Shown here piece after piece: positions 24,450 through 32,274 of a DNA stretch of 46,277 nucleotides (its first letter is position 1; every line of letters starts with the position of its first letter). The DNA is taken from NCBI GenBank assembly GCA_964632755.1, contig CAZWDT010000011.1, positions 1-46,277 of the forward strand, read 5' to 3'. The stretch is from JAFGMR01 sp964632755. GTDB lineage: Archaea > Halobacteriota > Methanosarcinia > Methanotrichales > Methanotrichaceae. Made by a program: the position numbers and the translations under genes. Below the pieces are notes generated by a model. That model was not told the origin of the DNA, ran no database searches, and saw only the letters and a list, made by a program, of their open reading frames with translations.

Positions 24450-25169
24450 TCACCTTCTGTTCAACGTGCTGGAGAGCTCCTCAGAGGATATCGTGGTGGC
24501 CAGGAGTGGTATGTTCTCAACCTCGGCTATCTTGATCGCAATATGGTCTACCTCCTCGACATCAATGCCCTGAAGTATGACCGCGCCGGGCTTGAGGTTT
24601 GTCACCCGCACCGCGACCATTGGTGACCTTCCAGACCTCACTCCTGTGAATATGAGGGCTCTTGCGGTGCTGCGCCCGTATATCTTATGGAATTGATCGG
24701 GAAGGAGCTCCAGAATTGCCCTCATGCTGTCTATTATCGTATAACCGTTTATCAGAACGTCTGTTCGGCCGCATATCACCTTTGCATTGATCCGTAAGAT
24801 GAACTCGGAGAGCAATATGGGATCCGAGTACTCGCATACTGAGCAGATGGCGCCCATGCTGAAGATGTCCCCGAACATGTTCTCATAAGCCCGCAGAACG
24901 TTGCATCCACGCATCTCGTCGATCTTCAAAAGGGCATCTATGATCTTGCTCACGATGAGGATTCCAGGCGATCGCCTTCTGCCGCTTTCATAATCGCTGA
25001 TCACGCTGGGAGAGATCCCCAGATAGGAGGATAGCTCCGTCTGGGTTATGGTAAAGTTCCTCCGCCACTTCCTCAAGGTCTCGCCGGGATTCTGCGAGAG
25101 CGTTATCTCGCCTGCGATCTTCTCGGCCAGCAAGCCCCGGATGTTGGAGGTCTCCCCCCCAGTATTCAT
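24450..25169 (-). CDS. HTH (XRE-type) regulator upstream of the mevalonate genes
   Basis: This 239-residue protein has an N-terminal helix-turn-helix around residues 35-75 (FTITQTELSSYLGISPSVISDY and ESGRRRSPGI), the XRE/lambda-repressor-like DNA-binding domain. The C-terminal 150 residues form a separate domain with GRSTARALIFTGVRSGRSPM and HIAIKIAEVENIPLLATT, conserved among archaeal regulators at this locus and likely a ligand-sensing part. It is first in the operon with HMG-CoA synthase, thiolase and the DUF35 protein, so control of isoprenoid synthesis is likely but inferred from position. ATG 25169 (MNTGGETSNI) is chosen over the start six codons upstream. Confidence 0.8.
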   Translation of the reverse strand: MNTGGETSNIRGLLAEKIAGEITLSQNPGETLRKWRRNFTITQTELSSYLGISPSVISDYESGRRRSPGILIVSKIIDALLKIDEMRGCNVLRAYENMFGDIFSMGAICSVCEYSDPILLSEFILRINAKVICGRTDVLINGYTIIDSMRAILELLPDQFHKIYGRSTARALIFTGVRSGRSPMVAVRVTNLKPGAVILQGIDVEEVDHIAIKIAEVENIPLLATTISSEELSSTLNRR

Positions 25170-25253
25170 GAATTCCAGACAGGCCAAACTAGGATATAAA
25201 GGTAACGAAAAGCGCTTCGGCGTTCAACGTAAATAAAAACATGAGACAGAATA

Positions 25254-25347
25254 TGGTGCGCCGACCGGGAATCGAACCCGGGTTGTAGGCTCTCTTCGCA
25301 CCTTTTGGCTTGGAAGGCCCAAGTCATAGCCGCTAGACCATCGGCGC
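25254..25347 (-). tRNA. tRNA-Gly (anticodon TCC) with a 19-nt intron and encoded CCA
   Basis: On the minus strand the acceptor GCGCCGA pairs with TCGGCGC, the T-arm is CCGGG-TTCGATT-CCCGG, and the D-arm uses GTC/GAC. Anticodon stem TGGGC and loop CTTCCAA give anticodon TCC at positions 34-36. The matching 3' stem half GCCTA lies 19 bases further on. The insert AGCCAAAAGGTGCGAAGAG (25292-25310) sits between positions 37 and 38. A bulge-helix-bulge fits: central helix CTTC/GAAG, 3-nt bulges CAA and AGA, and flanking pairs GGGC/GCCT and GC/GC. The 3' CCA is encoded (25256-25254). Without the CCA the gene is 25257-25347. Confidence 0.92.
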
Positions 25348-25475
25348 CCGACGCCCAAGAAGATGCAACTTGAACTTAACTGTTTCGATTGGGATGGCCG
25401 GCGGTGGGCGCGGCAATGGTAGATAGTTTGATATAAGCGGATTTCCGGAGATCCCAGAAGACTCCGGAGTGCAAC

Positions 25476-26012
25476 ATGAACGTCCTCATCACTGCGATCT
25501 GGCTGATGCTGCCCGCCTACCTTCCCAACAACTTCGCAGCGCTGCTCGGTGGAGGGCCGCCCGTCGACCTCGGGCGTAACTTCCCCGACGGTCGGCGCAT
25601 CTTCGGAAATGGCAAGACCATGAGAGGGATGGCCTTTGGTACCTCCTGTGGCCTCATTGCAGGGCTCATCCAGAACTACATGGCGCCCGCACTTGGCCTT
25701 CCAGGCTTTGGGGATGGATGGTGCGCGCTGCCCGTCCTCCTCGGCCTATCATTGGGATCGATGCTCGGCGATCTAACCGCAAGCTTTCTCAAGCGCCGGC
25801 TCGGGATGAAGCGAGGGGATTCCCTCTTCATGGTGGACCAGCTAGACTTCGTTCTCGGATCATGGGCACTGACCTTCTTCCTTTCGCCCACCTGGTATCT
25901 GCAGCACTTCACATCTCCTATCATCCTGGTCATCCTCCTGATAACCCCGGTTCTCCACAGACTCACGAACATCATAGGATACAAGATGGGTGCCAAGAAG
26001 GAGCCCTGGTAG
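25476..26012 (+). CDS. carS: CDP-archaeol synthase
   Basis: The 178-residue membrane protein activates unsaturated archaetidic acid (2,3-di-O-geranylgeranylglyceryl phosphate) with CTP, giving CDP-archaeol for polar-lipid synthesis. The conserved pattern PAYLPNNFAALLGGG, the cytosolic LGRNFPDGRRIFGNGKTMRG and the LGDLTASFLKRRLGMKRGD and VDQLDFVLGS motifs mark the CarS/DUF46 family. There are about five membrane segments. GGAGTG lies before ATG 25476. It is placed between the tRNA gene and the mtr operon and has no obvious partner nearby, although egsA, also for archaeal lipids, lies 11 kb away. Confidence 0.9.
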   Translation: MNVLITAIWLMLPAYLPNNFAALLGGGPPVDLGRNFPDGRRIFGNGKTMRGMAFGTSCGLIAGLIQNYMAPALGLPGFGDGWCALPVLLGLSLGSMLGDLTASFLKRRLGMKRGDSLFMVDQLDFVLGSWALTFFLSPTWYLQHFTSPIILVILLITPVLHRLTNIIGYKMGAKKEPW

Positions 26013-26080
26013 AAGGCCGAGAGACGACGGTGTAGCAATCCCGGCCCGTGGAAAGCTATCGTTTATCCGAGGCCGATCGC

Positions 26081-26097
26081 GAAAGGTTTATAAGTTT
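26081..26097 (+). promoter_or_regulatory. Promoter of the mtr operon
   Basis: A purine-rich BRE-like GCGAAAGG followed by TTTATAAG (26088-26095) forms a strong archaeal promoter. Transcription would start near 26116, leaving about 60 nt of leader before the mtrE ATG at 26179, with AAAAGGAGG as ribosome site. Confidence 0.6.
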
Positions 26098-26178
26098 AGC
26101 TAAGTGATAACAAGAGCGTTATTAGCCAAATTTTCACGGTTCACGATGATTTGGCGAAGATGAAAAGGAGGAGGACAA

Positions 26179-27084
26179 ATGGACGCATTTAGCATGGGGC
26201 TCCTGGCCGCTATGGGTGCCCTTGCGACCGTTGCGGGTGCTAGTGAGGATATTGAGTCCGACGTAGGATCTCAGAGCAACCCCAACTCGCAAGTGCAACT
26301 GGCAGCTCAGGTCGGCTTCCCCCACAGGATCTACAATAAGGCGATCTCAGGGGAGCCACCATCGAACGCCCTCTGGTGTGCTGTTGCTGCCGGGACGGCC
26401 ATGGTGCTAATAGAGAAGTTCGCAATGCCCGCGCTGCTCTCTATAGCTCTAGGCGCCGCAGTAGCTGCCCTGTTCAACGGGGTCTTCTCGACCACGGCTT
26501 ACATGGGCAGGAACGCCAGCCAGGCCAGGTTCAACCAATATGTATTCTTAGACGTTCTTCGTACGCATACGACAACTATAATGGCACATGCATGGATAAC
26601 GGCATTTTGTATAACATGTATTTCATATATAATGGCCTATGTTTTACCCATGACACATCCCTTCCCCATGCCCCTCATCGCAATGATATGGGGTCTGGCC
26701 GTAGGGGCCATTGGATCGTCCACTGGTGACGTTCACTATGGTGCCGAGCGGGAGTTCCAGAACACCGCCTTCGGAGCCGGTCTGAACACCATGGACTCGG
26801 GGCATATCGTTAGAGAGGCCGAGGCGGGGGTTCGAAGCTCAATCGACAACGCCTGGTTCTGCGCCAAGTTCGGCGGTCCAGCCACAGGGATGGCCTTCGG
26901 GCTCACGGTCTTCCTGGACAACTGGAGGGCGACGATATTCGACCCGGCGACCCAGGGAGTGCTGGTCGTAGCAACAGGGATCGTGATAGTGATCATTCTC
27001 AACATCTACAACAAGATGCTGGAGAACTACGCCCGGAAGAAGTACGGACCCTACCCAGAGTACAAGGGGGATATTGAGGCATGA
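26179..27084 (+). CDS. mtrE: Tetrahydromethanopterin S-methyltransferase subunit E
   Basis: This is a 301-residue membrane subunit of the Mtr complex, which transfers a methyl group between methyltetrahydromethanopterin and coenzyme M and couples this to sodium transport. The N-terminal MDAFSMGLLAAMGALATVAGASEDIESDVGSQSNPNSQ is a family hallmark, followed by about six hydrophobic segments. MtrC, MtrD and MtrE form the membrane core thought to conduct sodium. It is the first gene of the operon, with a strong ribosome site, and overlaps mtrD by 4 bp. Confidence 0.96.
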   Translation: MDAFSMGLLAAMGALATVAGASEDIESDVGSQSNPNSQVQLAAQVGFPHRIYNKAISGEPPSNALWCAVAAGTAMVLIEKFAMPALLSIALGAAVAALFNGVFSTTAYMGRNASQARFNQYVFLDVLRTHTTTIMAHAWITAFCITCISYIMAYVLPMTHPFPMPLIAMIWGLAVGAIGSSTGDVHYGAEREFQNTAFGAGLNTMDSGHIVREAEAGVRSSIDNAWFCAKFGGPATGMAFGLTVFLDNWRATIFDPATQGVLVVATGIVIVIILNIYNKMLENYARKKYGPYPEYKGDIEA

Positions 27085-27773
27085 CCGGAATCGATGCAAC
27101 CTCTGTAATGTATATAATTGAGATTATCATTGGCGGCCTCCTGGTAGCGATAGGCGTTCACTTCGTGCCTGTAGGCGGAGCCCCGGCTGCGATGGCCCAG
27201 GCGACAGGAGTCGGGACAGGCACCGTGCAGCTCGCCGCAGGCTCGGGCCTGACCGGCCTCCTTGCCGCAGGTCTGATGATGAAGATGACGGACAATATTA
27301 TATTGATCGTCGCAAGCGGCGCAGTCGGTGCCATGATAATGATCGATGCCACCATGTTGGTCGGCAACTGGGTCTACATATTTGGAGTGGGCACACCACC
27401 GGCCTCGGCCAAGGTGAACTACGATCCCATAACGAAGCTGCCCCAGCCGCCCTACATGGCTCCTGGAACCGTGGGCCAGGGAATCCCGACCGTCTGCTAC
27501 GTGAGCGGAACGATCGGCGGCCTTCTCGGAGGCGCTGGCGGATCCCTGATCTACTTCGCGCTTCTGAGCATCAACGGAAACCCAGGCCTCTCTGGGATAT
27601 TCGCCATAGGGATCTTCCTCGTCAACGCCGTCTTGGCATCCTGGAACATCCAGGGGACGATTGAGGGATTCCATGACACCAAGTTCAAGAGGTGGCCCAG
27701 GGTCGTGCAGGCTGCCCTTTTGGCTTCTGCGATCATTGGAGTAATGGCTGTAATGATTACTGGAGGTGCCTGA
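27081..27773 (+). CDS. mtrD: Tetrahydromethanopterin S-methyltransferase subunit D
   Basis: The 230-residue membrane subunit has six hydrophobic segments. GGLLVAIGVHFVPVGGAPAAM near the N-terminus and YVSGTIGGLLGGAGGSLIYF are typical of MtrD. It belongs to the sodium-conducting core with MtrC and MtrE. It starts inside the mtrE stop (ATGA overlap), and its own stop is just before the mtrC start. Confidence 0.95.
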   Translation: MTGIDATSVMYIIEIIIGGLLVAIGVHFVPVGGAPAAMAQATGVGTGTVQLAAGSGLTGLLAAGLMMKMTDNIILIVASGAVGAMIMIDATMLVGNWVYIFGVGTPPASAKVNYDPITKLPQPPYMAPGTVGQGIPTVCYVSGTIGGLLGGAGGSLIYFALLSINGNPGLSGIFAIGIFLVNAVLASWNIQGTIEGFHDTKFKRWPRVVQAALLASAIIGVMAVMITGGA

Positions 27774-27774
27774 G

Positions 27775-28578
27775 ATGAGCGCAGCAGCTGGCGGCGGAGC
27801 GCTGTCCAAGGTAGAACCCATGAAGCTCCGGATATACGGAGTAGTGGGAGGATTGGTGGGAATTTACCTGGCCACCTTCCTGGGCCCCATGACCGGCAAT
27901 TGGACCTCCTTTATCGCAGCATTAGGAGTAATCCCGGCCGTGGTGCTCGGAGCAAACTCCGTTAGGAGGGTCTGCAGCTACGGTATAGGAACAGGCGTGC
28001 CCTCCATCGGAATGCTCGCCCTGGGAATGGGAATCGTTGCGGCCATGTTCGGCCTTGCTATCGGCGGTGTCATAGGTCCGATCCTCGGAACTGCCATAGC
28101 CATGGGATTCGGGTACCTGATCGGCCTCATCACCAATAAGGCCATCAAATTCAACATCCCGGTTATGGAGGAGGGGACCATGGACCTCGGCGGTGCTGGA
28201 GCCATCACATTGCTCGGCCTCAGCGTGGCCATTTCCGGAAGCGCGGATTATGCTGCAATACAGATGAGCGTTATTGCCACCGGCTACATCGCTGTAGTCT
28301 TCATTGCCGGATCGCTGGCTATACTGCATCCCTTCAACGCCAATCTGGGACCGGACGAGACACAGGACAGGACCCTGACACATGCCATATCTACTGCGGC
28401 GCTTGCCGTGGTCGCTACTGGTATCTGTGGAATCGGCACTATTGGCCTTCCCTCTGCCCTGACGGTCATAGTAGGCTTCTTGGTTTGGATTGTCTACTTC
28501 AAGAAGTTCTTCCAGCTTGTCAAGAGAGATGCGGCCGGAGTGGTTGGAACAGGACTTCTGCCACCGAGCGCACAGTAA
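27775..28578 (+). CDS. mtrC: Tetrahydromethanopterin S-methyltransferase subunit C
   Basis: This 267-residue membrane subunit begins MSAAAGGGALSKVEP, preceded by GGAGGTGCC. It has eight or so hydrophobic segments and blocks such as GIGTGVPSIGMLALGMG that are shared in the family. The start at 27775 follows the mtrD stop by one base; the frame is open three codons further upstream. Confidence 0.95.
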   Translation: MSAAAGGGALSKVEPMKLRIYGVVGGLVGIYLATFLGPMTGNWTSFIAALGVIPAVVLGANSVRRVCSYGIGTGVPSIGMLALGMGIVAAMFGLAIGGVIGPILGTAIAMGFGYLIGLITNKAIKFNIPVMEEGTMDLGGAGAITLLGLSVAISGSADYAAIQMSVIATGYIAVVFIAGSLAILHPFNANLGPDETQDRTLTHAISTAALAVVATGICGIGTIGLPSALTVIVGFLVWIVYFKKFFQLVKRDAAGVVGTGLLPPSAQ

Positions 28579-28593
28579 GAAGAGGTGGAAAAT

Positions 28594-28899
28594 ATGGGAA
28601 TCGTAAGAGTTTCACCCGAACTGCATCTGATCTTCGACCCCATCGGCGGAACCATCTCCGAGGAGAGAGAGGATGTTATCCAGTATACGCTGGACCCGGT
28701 GATATCGAAGCTACAAGAATTGGATAAGGTCGCCAACGATCTGATGGGCTCCCTTACGCCGGATACTCAGCTTTTGACGTCCTACCCCGGCAGGGAGAAG
28801 ACGTCTTACATAGCCGGCATTTATACCAACATCTGGTATGGATTCGTCATCGGGCTGATCGTGGCCTTTTTGGCCTTGCTAGGAATGGGAGGAGTCTGA
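28594..28899 (+). CDS. mtrB: Tetrahydromethanopterin S-methyltransferase subunit B
   Basis: The 101-residue subunit begins MGIVRVSPELHLIFDPIGG, a family signature, and has one C-terminal membrane helix (about residues 78-98). ATG 28594 follows GAGGTGG; the in-frame GTG at 28585 is part of that ribosome site and is not the start. MtrB is a small membrane-anchored structural subunit of the complex. Confidence 0.94.
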   Translation: MGIVRVSPELHLIFDPIGGTISEEREDVIQYTLDPVISKLQELDKVANDLMGSLTPDTQLLTSYPGREKTSYIAGIYTNIWYGFVIGLIVAFLALLGMGGV

Positions 28900-28900
28900 G

Positions 28901-29629
28901 ATGGCGGCAAAGAGAGAGACCTCCGATCCTTGGCCTGTTATAACAGGCGAGTATGAGATCGGAAATCCGGAGAACCCCGTAGCCGTAATCACCTGCGGGT
29001 CCCACATTTCAGGAAAGCCCTTCCTGGATGCCGGGGCATCGATCGCGGGCCCCTGCAAGACCGAGAACATTGGAATAGAGAAGATGGTGGCAAACGTCAT
29101 CTCCAACCCCAATATCAGATATATCATCGTCACGGGAATGGAGGTCAAGGGCCACATCACAGGACAGGCAATCGTTGCCTTCGCAAAGGGAGGCATAGAC
29201 AAAGAAGGGCGCATAGTGGGAGCCATTGGTGCCATACCCTTCATTCAGAACCTAACTGAGGAGGTCATCGAGCGCTTCCAGCAGCAGATAGAGCTCATCG
29301 ACATGATCGATACCGAGGACGCTGGAACGATCTCTGGCAAGGTTAGGGAGCTCGTCTCCAAGGACCCGGGCGCCTTTGACGGCGATCCCATGATCGTAGA
29401 GATCAAGGAAGGGGCGGCGGAGGAGGAGGCCCACGGCCTTAGGCCGATGGCAGCGGAGATCGCAAACATCAGGGCTCGCATGCGCGCCATCGACGCTGCG
29501 GTCACTGCGATTGGCTTGCAGAACAAGCACAACGCTGGCATCTACGCAGGCAAGATCGAGGGAATTGCAATTGGCATGACCCTGGTCCTGGTGCTCTTCG
29601 GGCTGATCATGAGGATAGGAGGGATGTAG
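28901..29629 (+). CDS. mtrA: Tetrahydromethanopterin S-methyltransferase subunit A (corrinoid protein)
   Basis: The 242-residue subunit carries the cobamide that accepts and donates the methyl group. The corrinoid domain contains CGSHISGKPFLDAGASIAGP and EVKGHITGQ, whose H85 corresponds to the axial cobalt ligand (His84 in Methanothermobacter). A single C-terminal helix (IGMTLVLVLFGLIMRIGG) anchors it in the membrane. It starts one base after the mtrB stop. Confidence 0.96.
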   Translation: MAAKRETSDPWPVITGEYEIGNPENPVAVITCGSHISGKPFLDAGASIAGPCKTENIGIEKMVANVISNPNIRYIIVTGMEVKGHITGQAIVAFAKGGIDKEGRIVGAIGAIPFIQNLTEEVIERFQQQIELIDMIDTEDAGTISGKVRELVSKDPGAFDGDPMIVEIKEGAAEEEAHGLRPMAAEIANIRARMRAIDAAVTAIGLQNKHNAGIYAGKIEGIAIGMTLVLVLFGLIMRIGGM

Positions 29630-29630
29630 G

Positions 29631-29852
29631 ATGGCTGATGAAGTAATCTTCGGAAAGGGCATGCCCACTGCATTAGAGCCCTTCATGGCGCCCATTGAAC
29701 AGATGGCAGAGAAGACCAAGTACAGAGCACAGCTGATCGCCAGGGATCAGAAACTGGGCTCGGGCGTGAGCGCAGCATTTCCCACGGGCTTTACCATCGG
29801 CTTTCTGGTTGCCCTGGCGATGATGCTAGTGCCCTTTGCGCTATTGATGTGA
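29631..29852 (+). CDS. mtrF: Tetrahydromethanopterin S-methyltransferase subunit F
   Basis: This 73-residue subunit has a soluble N-terminus (TALEPFMAPIEQMAEKTKYR) and one C-terminal membrane helix. The KYRAQLIARDQKLGSG stretch is typical of MtrF, which resembles the anchor region of MtrA. It starts one base after the mtrA stop. Confidence 0.92.
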   Translation: MADEVIFGKGMPTALEPFMAPIEQMAEKTKYRAQLIARDQKLGSGVSAAFPTGFTIGFLVALAMMLVPFALLM

Positions 29853-29863
29853 GGTGAGAAGGC

Positions 29864-30118
29864 ATGACCCAAGACAATCGAGAGGTAGTGCCCTCAGTTG
29901 TAGTGGACCCTGATCAATACAGGGAAGTTCTGGCCCGGATGGACCAGATCGATGAGAAGATCGAGTTCGTCAGCGCAGAGATCGCCCAGAGGTATGGAAA
30001 GAAGCTCGGCAGGGATATCGGCATCCTCTACGGCGCTTGTGCTGCGTTGATAATAGTACTGGCATATGTGATGCTCAGGATGCCAGAACTAGTCGTGATA
30101 TGGACGGGGAGTGTATAA
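29864..30118 (+). CDS. mtrG: Tetrahydromethanopterin S-methyltransferase subunit G
   Basis: The 84-residue subunit has an acidic helix-rich N-terminus (VVDPDQYREVLARMDQIDEK, then IEFVSAEIAQRYGKKLGRDIG), typical of MtrG, and one C-terminal membrane helix. It stabilises the complex. It lies between mtrF and mtrH with 11 bp and 1 bp spacing. Confidence 0.92.
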   Translation: MTQDNREVVPSVVVDPDQYREVLARMDQIDEKIEFVSAEIAQRYGKKLGRDIGILYGACAALIIVLAYVMLRMPELVVIWTGSV

Positions 30119-30119
30119 C

Positions 30120-31055
30120 ATGTTCAAATTCGATAAGAAGCAAGAGGTCTTCGAGTTCGGAAAGTTCAAGGTGGGCGGCCAGCCTGGGGAGTACGCCACC
30201 GTGTGCATCGGCACCATGTTCTATGCCAGGCATAAGATCGTTTCCGATCCGGACAAGGGCGTATTCGACAAGGACGCCGCTGAGAGGCTGTGGAACACGC
30301 AGGTGGAGATGAGCGATGTCACCGGCAATCCCTGCTTCAACCAGATAGTAGCCGAGACTAACGAGGCCATGGCCAAGGAGATAGACTGGTTCGTGGGCAT
30401 ATCCGACTACCCATTCCTGATCGACTCGTCCGCCCAGGACGTGAGGGCTTTTGGAGTAAAGTACGCAACCGAGATCGGCGTGGCCGACCGCGCCATCCAC
30501 AACTCCATAAACGCCTCCATCACACCAGAGGAGCTGGAGGCGCTCAAGGAGAGCGATATAGACTCGGCAATAGTGCTTGCCTTCAACGCCATGGAGACGG
30601 GGACCATAGGCAAGATGAATGTATTGACCAAGGCAGCGGGAGGAGCGGCCAAGGGGATGCTCGAGTATGCCGCGGAGTGTGGCATAACAAGGCCTCTCAT
30701 CGACACCGCTGCAATGCCGCTAGGAAGCGGCTCCGGTGCCACCGTTAGGGCCATCATCGCAGTAAAAGCCATGCTCGGCCTGCCTGTTGGCGGCGGCTTC
30801 CATAACGGTGCCTCTGCCTGGGACTGGATGAAGAAGTGGAAGAAGACCCACAAGGAGGCCTTCGCACCGGTGGATATCGGATCCAACCTAGTTGCAGGGA
30901 TCGTCGGCGCCGACTACTACCTATACGGCCCTATAGAGAACGCCCCCCTGATCTTCCCCGCGGCGGCCATGGTGGACATCATGAAGGCCGAGTCTGCAGT
31001 GGAGCTCGGACTCGAGGTGCTGGCCGAGGACCATCCGATAAAGAGGACGATGTAA
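30120..31055 (+). CDS. mtrH: Tetrahydromethanopterin S-methyltransferase subunit H
   Basis: The 311-residue soluble subunit catalyses transfer of the methyl group from methyltetrahydromethanopterin to the corrinoid on MtrA. It starts MFKFDKKQEVFEFGKFKVGG at ATG 30120; GTG 30111 in the same frame overlaps mtrG and is less likely. EIGVADRAIHNSINASIT and LIDTAAMPLGSGSGAT are recognisable family blocks of the TIM-barrel pterin-binding fold. It is the last gene of the operon and its stop lies in a hairpin followed by ten T. Confidence 0.96.
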   Translation: MFKFDKKQEVFEFGKFKVGGQPGEYATVCIGTMFYARHKIVSDPDKGVFDKDAAERLWNTQVEMSDVTGNPCFNQIVAETNEAMAKEIDWFVGISDYPFLIDSSAQDVRAFGVKYATEIGVADRAIHNSINASITPEELEALKESDIDSAIVLAFNAMETGTIGKMNVLTKAAGGAAKGMLEYAAECGITRPLIDTAAMPLGSGSGATVRAIIAVKAMLGLPVGGGFHNGASAWDWMKKWKKTHKEAFAPVDIGSNLVAGIVGADYYLYGPIENAPLIFPAAAMVDIMKAESAVELGLEVLAEDHPIKRTM

Positions 31056-31083
31056 GCGTCCTCCTCCATTCTCTTTTTTTTTT
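31043..31083 (+). terminator. Terminator overlapping the mtrH stop codon
   Basis: GAGGACG (31043-31049) and CGTCCTC (31057-31063) form a 7-bp stem around ATGTAAG, the loop containing the mtrH stop codon. Ten T follow at 31074-31083. The poly-T tract alone would suit archaeal termination. The next gene starts 12 bases later. Confidence 0.6.
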
Positions 31084-31094
31084 GAGGCGATCCT

Positions 31095-31724
31095 TTGCCC
31101 AAGGTCCTTATAGAGACCGCCTTTGAGGATATCCGTTTCGCCTGTCAGAGATGCGGATCCTGTTGCCACCACCGCCGCCCCCTCGACGAGTTCGACGATC
31201 TAATACCGATGGAACGACTGAGGGAGTTCGTGGCAAGGTCGAACCTGATCTACCTAACCGAGAGGGATATCTCGAATATTAGCCATCGGTCGCGCATAAA
31301 TCCCCCGGACTTCATCGATACTCTTCGGCCTTATGACGGCCAGGTAGTGAAGCTGGAGGACTCCGGAAGGATCGTCCTTTTAGACTTTCCGGTCCTTAGG
31401 AGCAAGCCAGATACATCTTGCGTATTCTACGACGATGGCAACTGCCGCATCCACGCGGTCCGGCCGGTCGCATGCAGGCTCTTTCCATTCAGGGTCGACG
31501 AAACGGAGACGCCGAAAGGCGATATCCTGCTGAGGATAGGATTCAATCCAAACTGTCCCGGGATAGGAAAGGGACCGATGGTGGACAAAGGGCGTCTGGA
31601 GAAGCTCGTATCAAAGCAGTTTATGGAGAGATCTTCTGCAATAGCTAGCGAGATCGAACGCCTGAAGGGTAAGATCGCCCCAGGAGCGAGGGTCTACAGG
31701 AGCTTTCCCGGCCGGAGGCCGTAG
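31095..31724 (+). CDS. YkgJ-family cysteine-cluster protein
   Basis: This 209-residue protein has the CxxCGxCC motif (CQRCGSCC, about residues 16-23) and the second half CRIHAVRPVACRLFPF typical of the YkgJ/zinc- or iron-chelating domain family. The two motifs together hold an Fe-S cluster or zinc. The biochemical role of the family is mostly unknown. It starts with TTG 31095 after GAGGCGATC, directly behind the poly-T tract of the mtr operon, so it may be expressed by read-through or from a promoter I cannot see. It converges on the small protein gene at 31727. Confidence 0.8.
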   Translation: MPKVLIETAFEDIRFACQRCGSCCHHRRPLDEFDDLIPMERLREFVARSNLIYLTERDISNISHRSRINPPDFIDTLRPYDGQVVKLEDSGRIVLLDFPVLRSKPDTSCVFYDDGNCRIHAVRPVACRLFPFRVDETETPKGDILLRIGFNPNCPGIGKGPMVDKGRLEKLVSKQFMERSSAIASEIERLKGKIAPGARVYRSFPGRRP

Positions 31725-31726
31725 GG

Positions 31727-31984
31727 TCATCTCATCTTGCATCTCCTGTAATAATGCGGGCACCTGGTGTTGGTGCAGACGTTCTCCCTGGAGAGCTCGG
31801 TTAAGCTGATCAAGAGGAGATCGAGACGGTCGGCGATGTTTGTGGGACAACCGCCATCATTGGCCTCGGAGAGGGCAAGCTCCACACTGGCCTTGAGGGC
31901 CTTTGCCCTCTCGCGCCTTCCCTCAAGGCCCTCTGCCTCCGCCTCCAGGTCCGAGAGCCGCAACTGCCATTCTCGAGCTTCCAT
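31727..31984 (-). CDS. Small coiled-coil protein with a C-terminal cysteine motif
   Basis: The 85-residue product has a highly charged helical N-terminal half (EWQLRLSDLEAEAEGLEGRR), then a middle helix, and ends CTNTRCPHYYRRCKMR, a Cx5CPHYxxxC motif suited to metal binding. ATG 31984 starts it; its stop lies 3 bp from the convergent YkgJ-like gene's stop. I do not recognise the family. The cysteine motif of its tail and the cysteine cluster of its neighbour suggest metal-related roles for both, which is inference. Confidence 0.6.
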   Translation of the reverse strand: MEAREWQLRLSDLEAEAEGLEGRRERAKALKASVELALSEANDGGCPTNIADRLDLLLISLTELSRENVCTNTRCPHYYRRCKMR

Positions 31985-32274
31985 ATCATGATATAATGAG
32001 CCGATGATATAAAAGGATTCTATCCCGACAGGGGTCTTCTCTTATGGATCGGCCGTTTATGCTCAGCTTTCTCCGGCAGCTACCGCCTGGTTTGCCTGCC
32101 CGTTCATATTTTCACTGAAACAGCAATTAGCTGTGATGGATCCATTGGACGATAAGGATTCGATTGCTCTCCCTATAAGCTCGCATTTGCCTGCCGCCGC
32201 CTATGGCCCTCGTCTACTGCCCCCAGCCTGCCGTTGGCCTCGAACCCAGTATCCAGGCGCCCTATAGCCACCGC

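Noticed and set aside
25254..25347. Reading the tRNA as a type II tRNA with a long variable arm
   Set aside because: The anticodon is Gly TCC, the uninterrupted anticodon stem has a mismatch, and the extra bases form an exact bulge-helix-bulge at 37/38. An intron explains all of this.
25254..25475. tRNA-Gly as an integration site of a mobile element
   Set aside because: No integrase gene and no repeat of the tRNA 3' end were seen nearby; housekeeping genes flank it on both sides.
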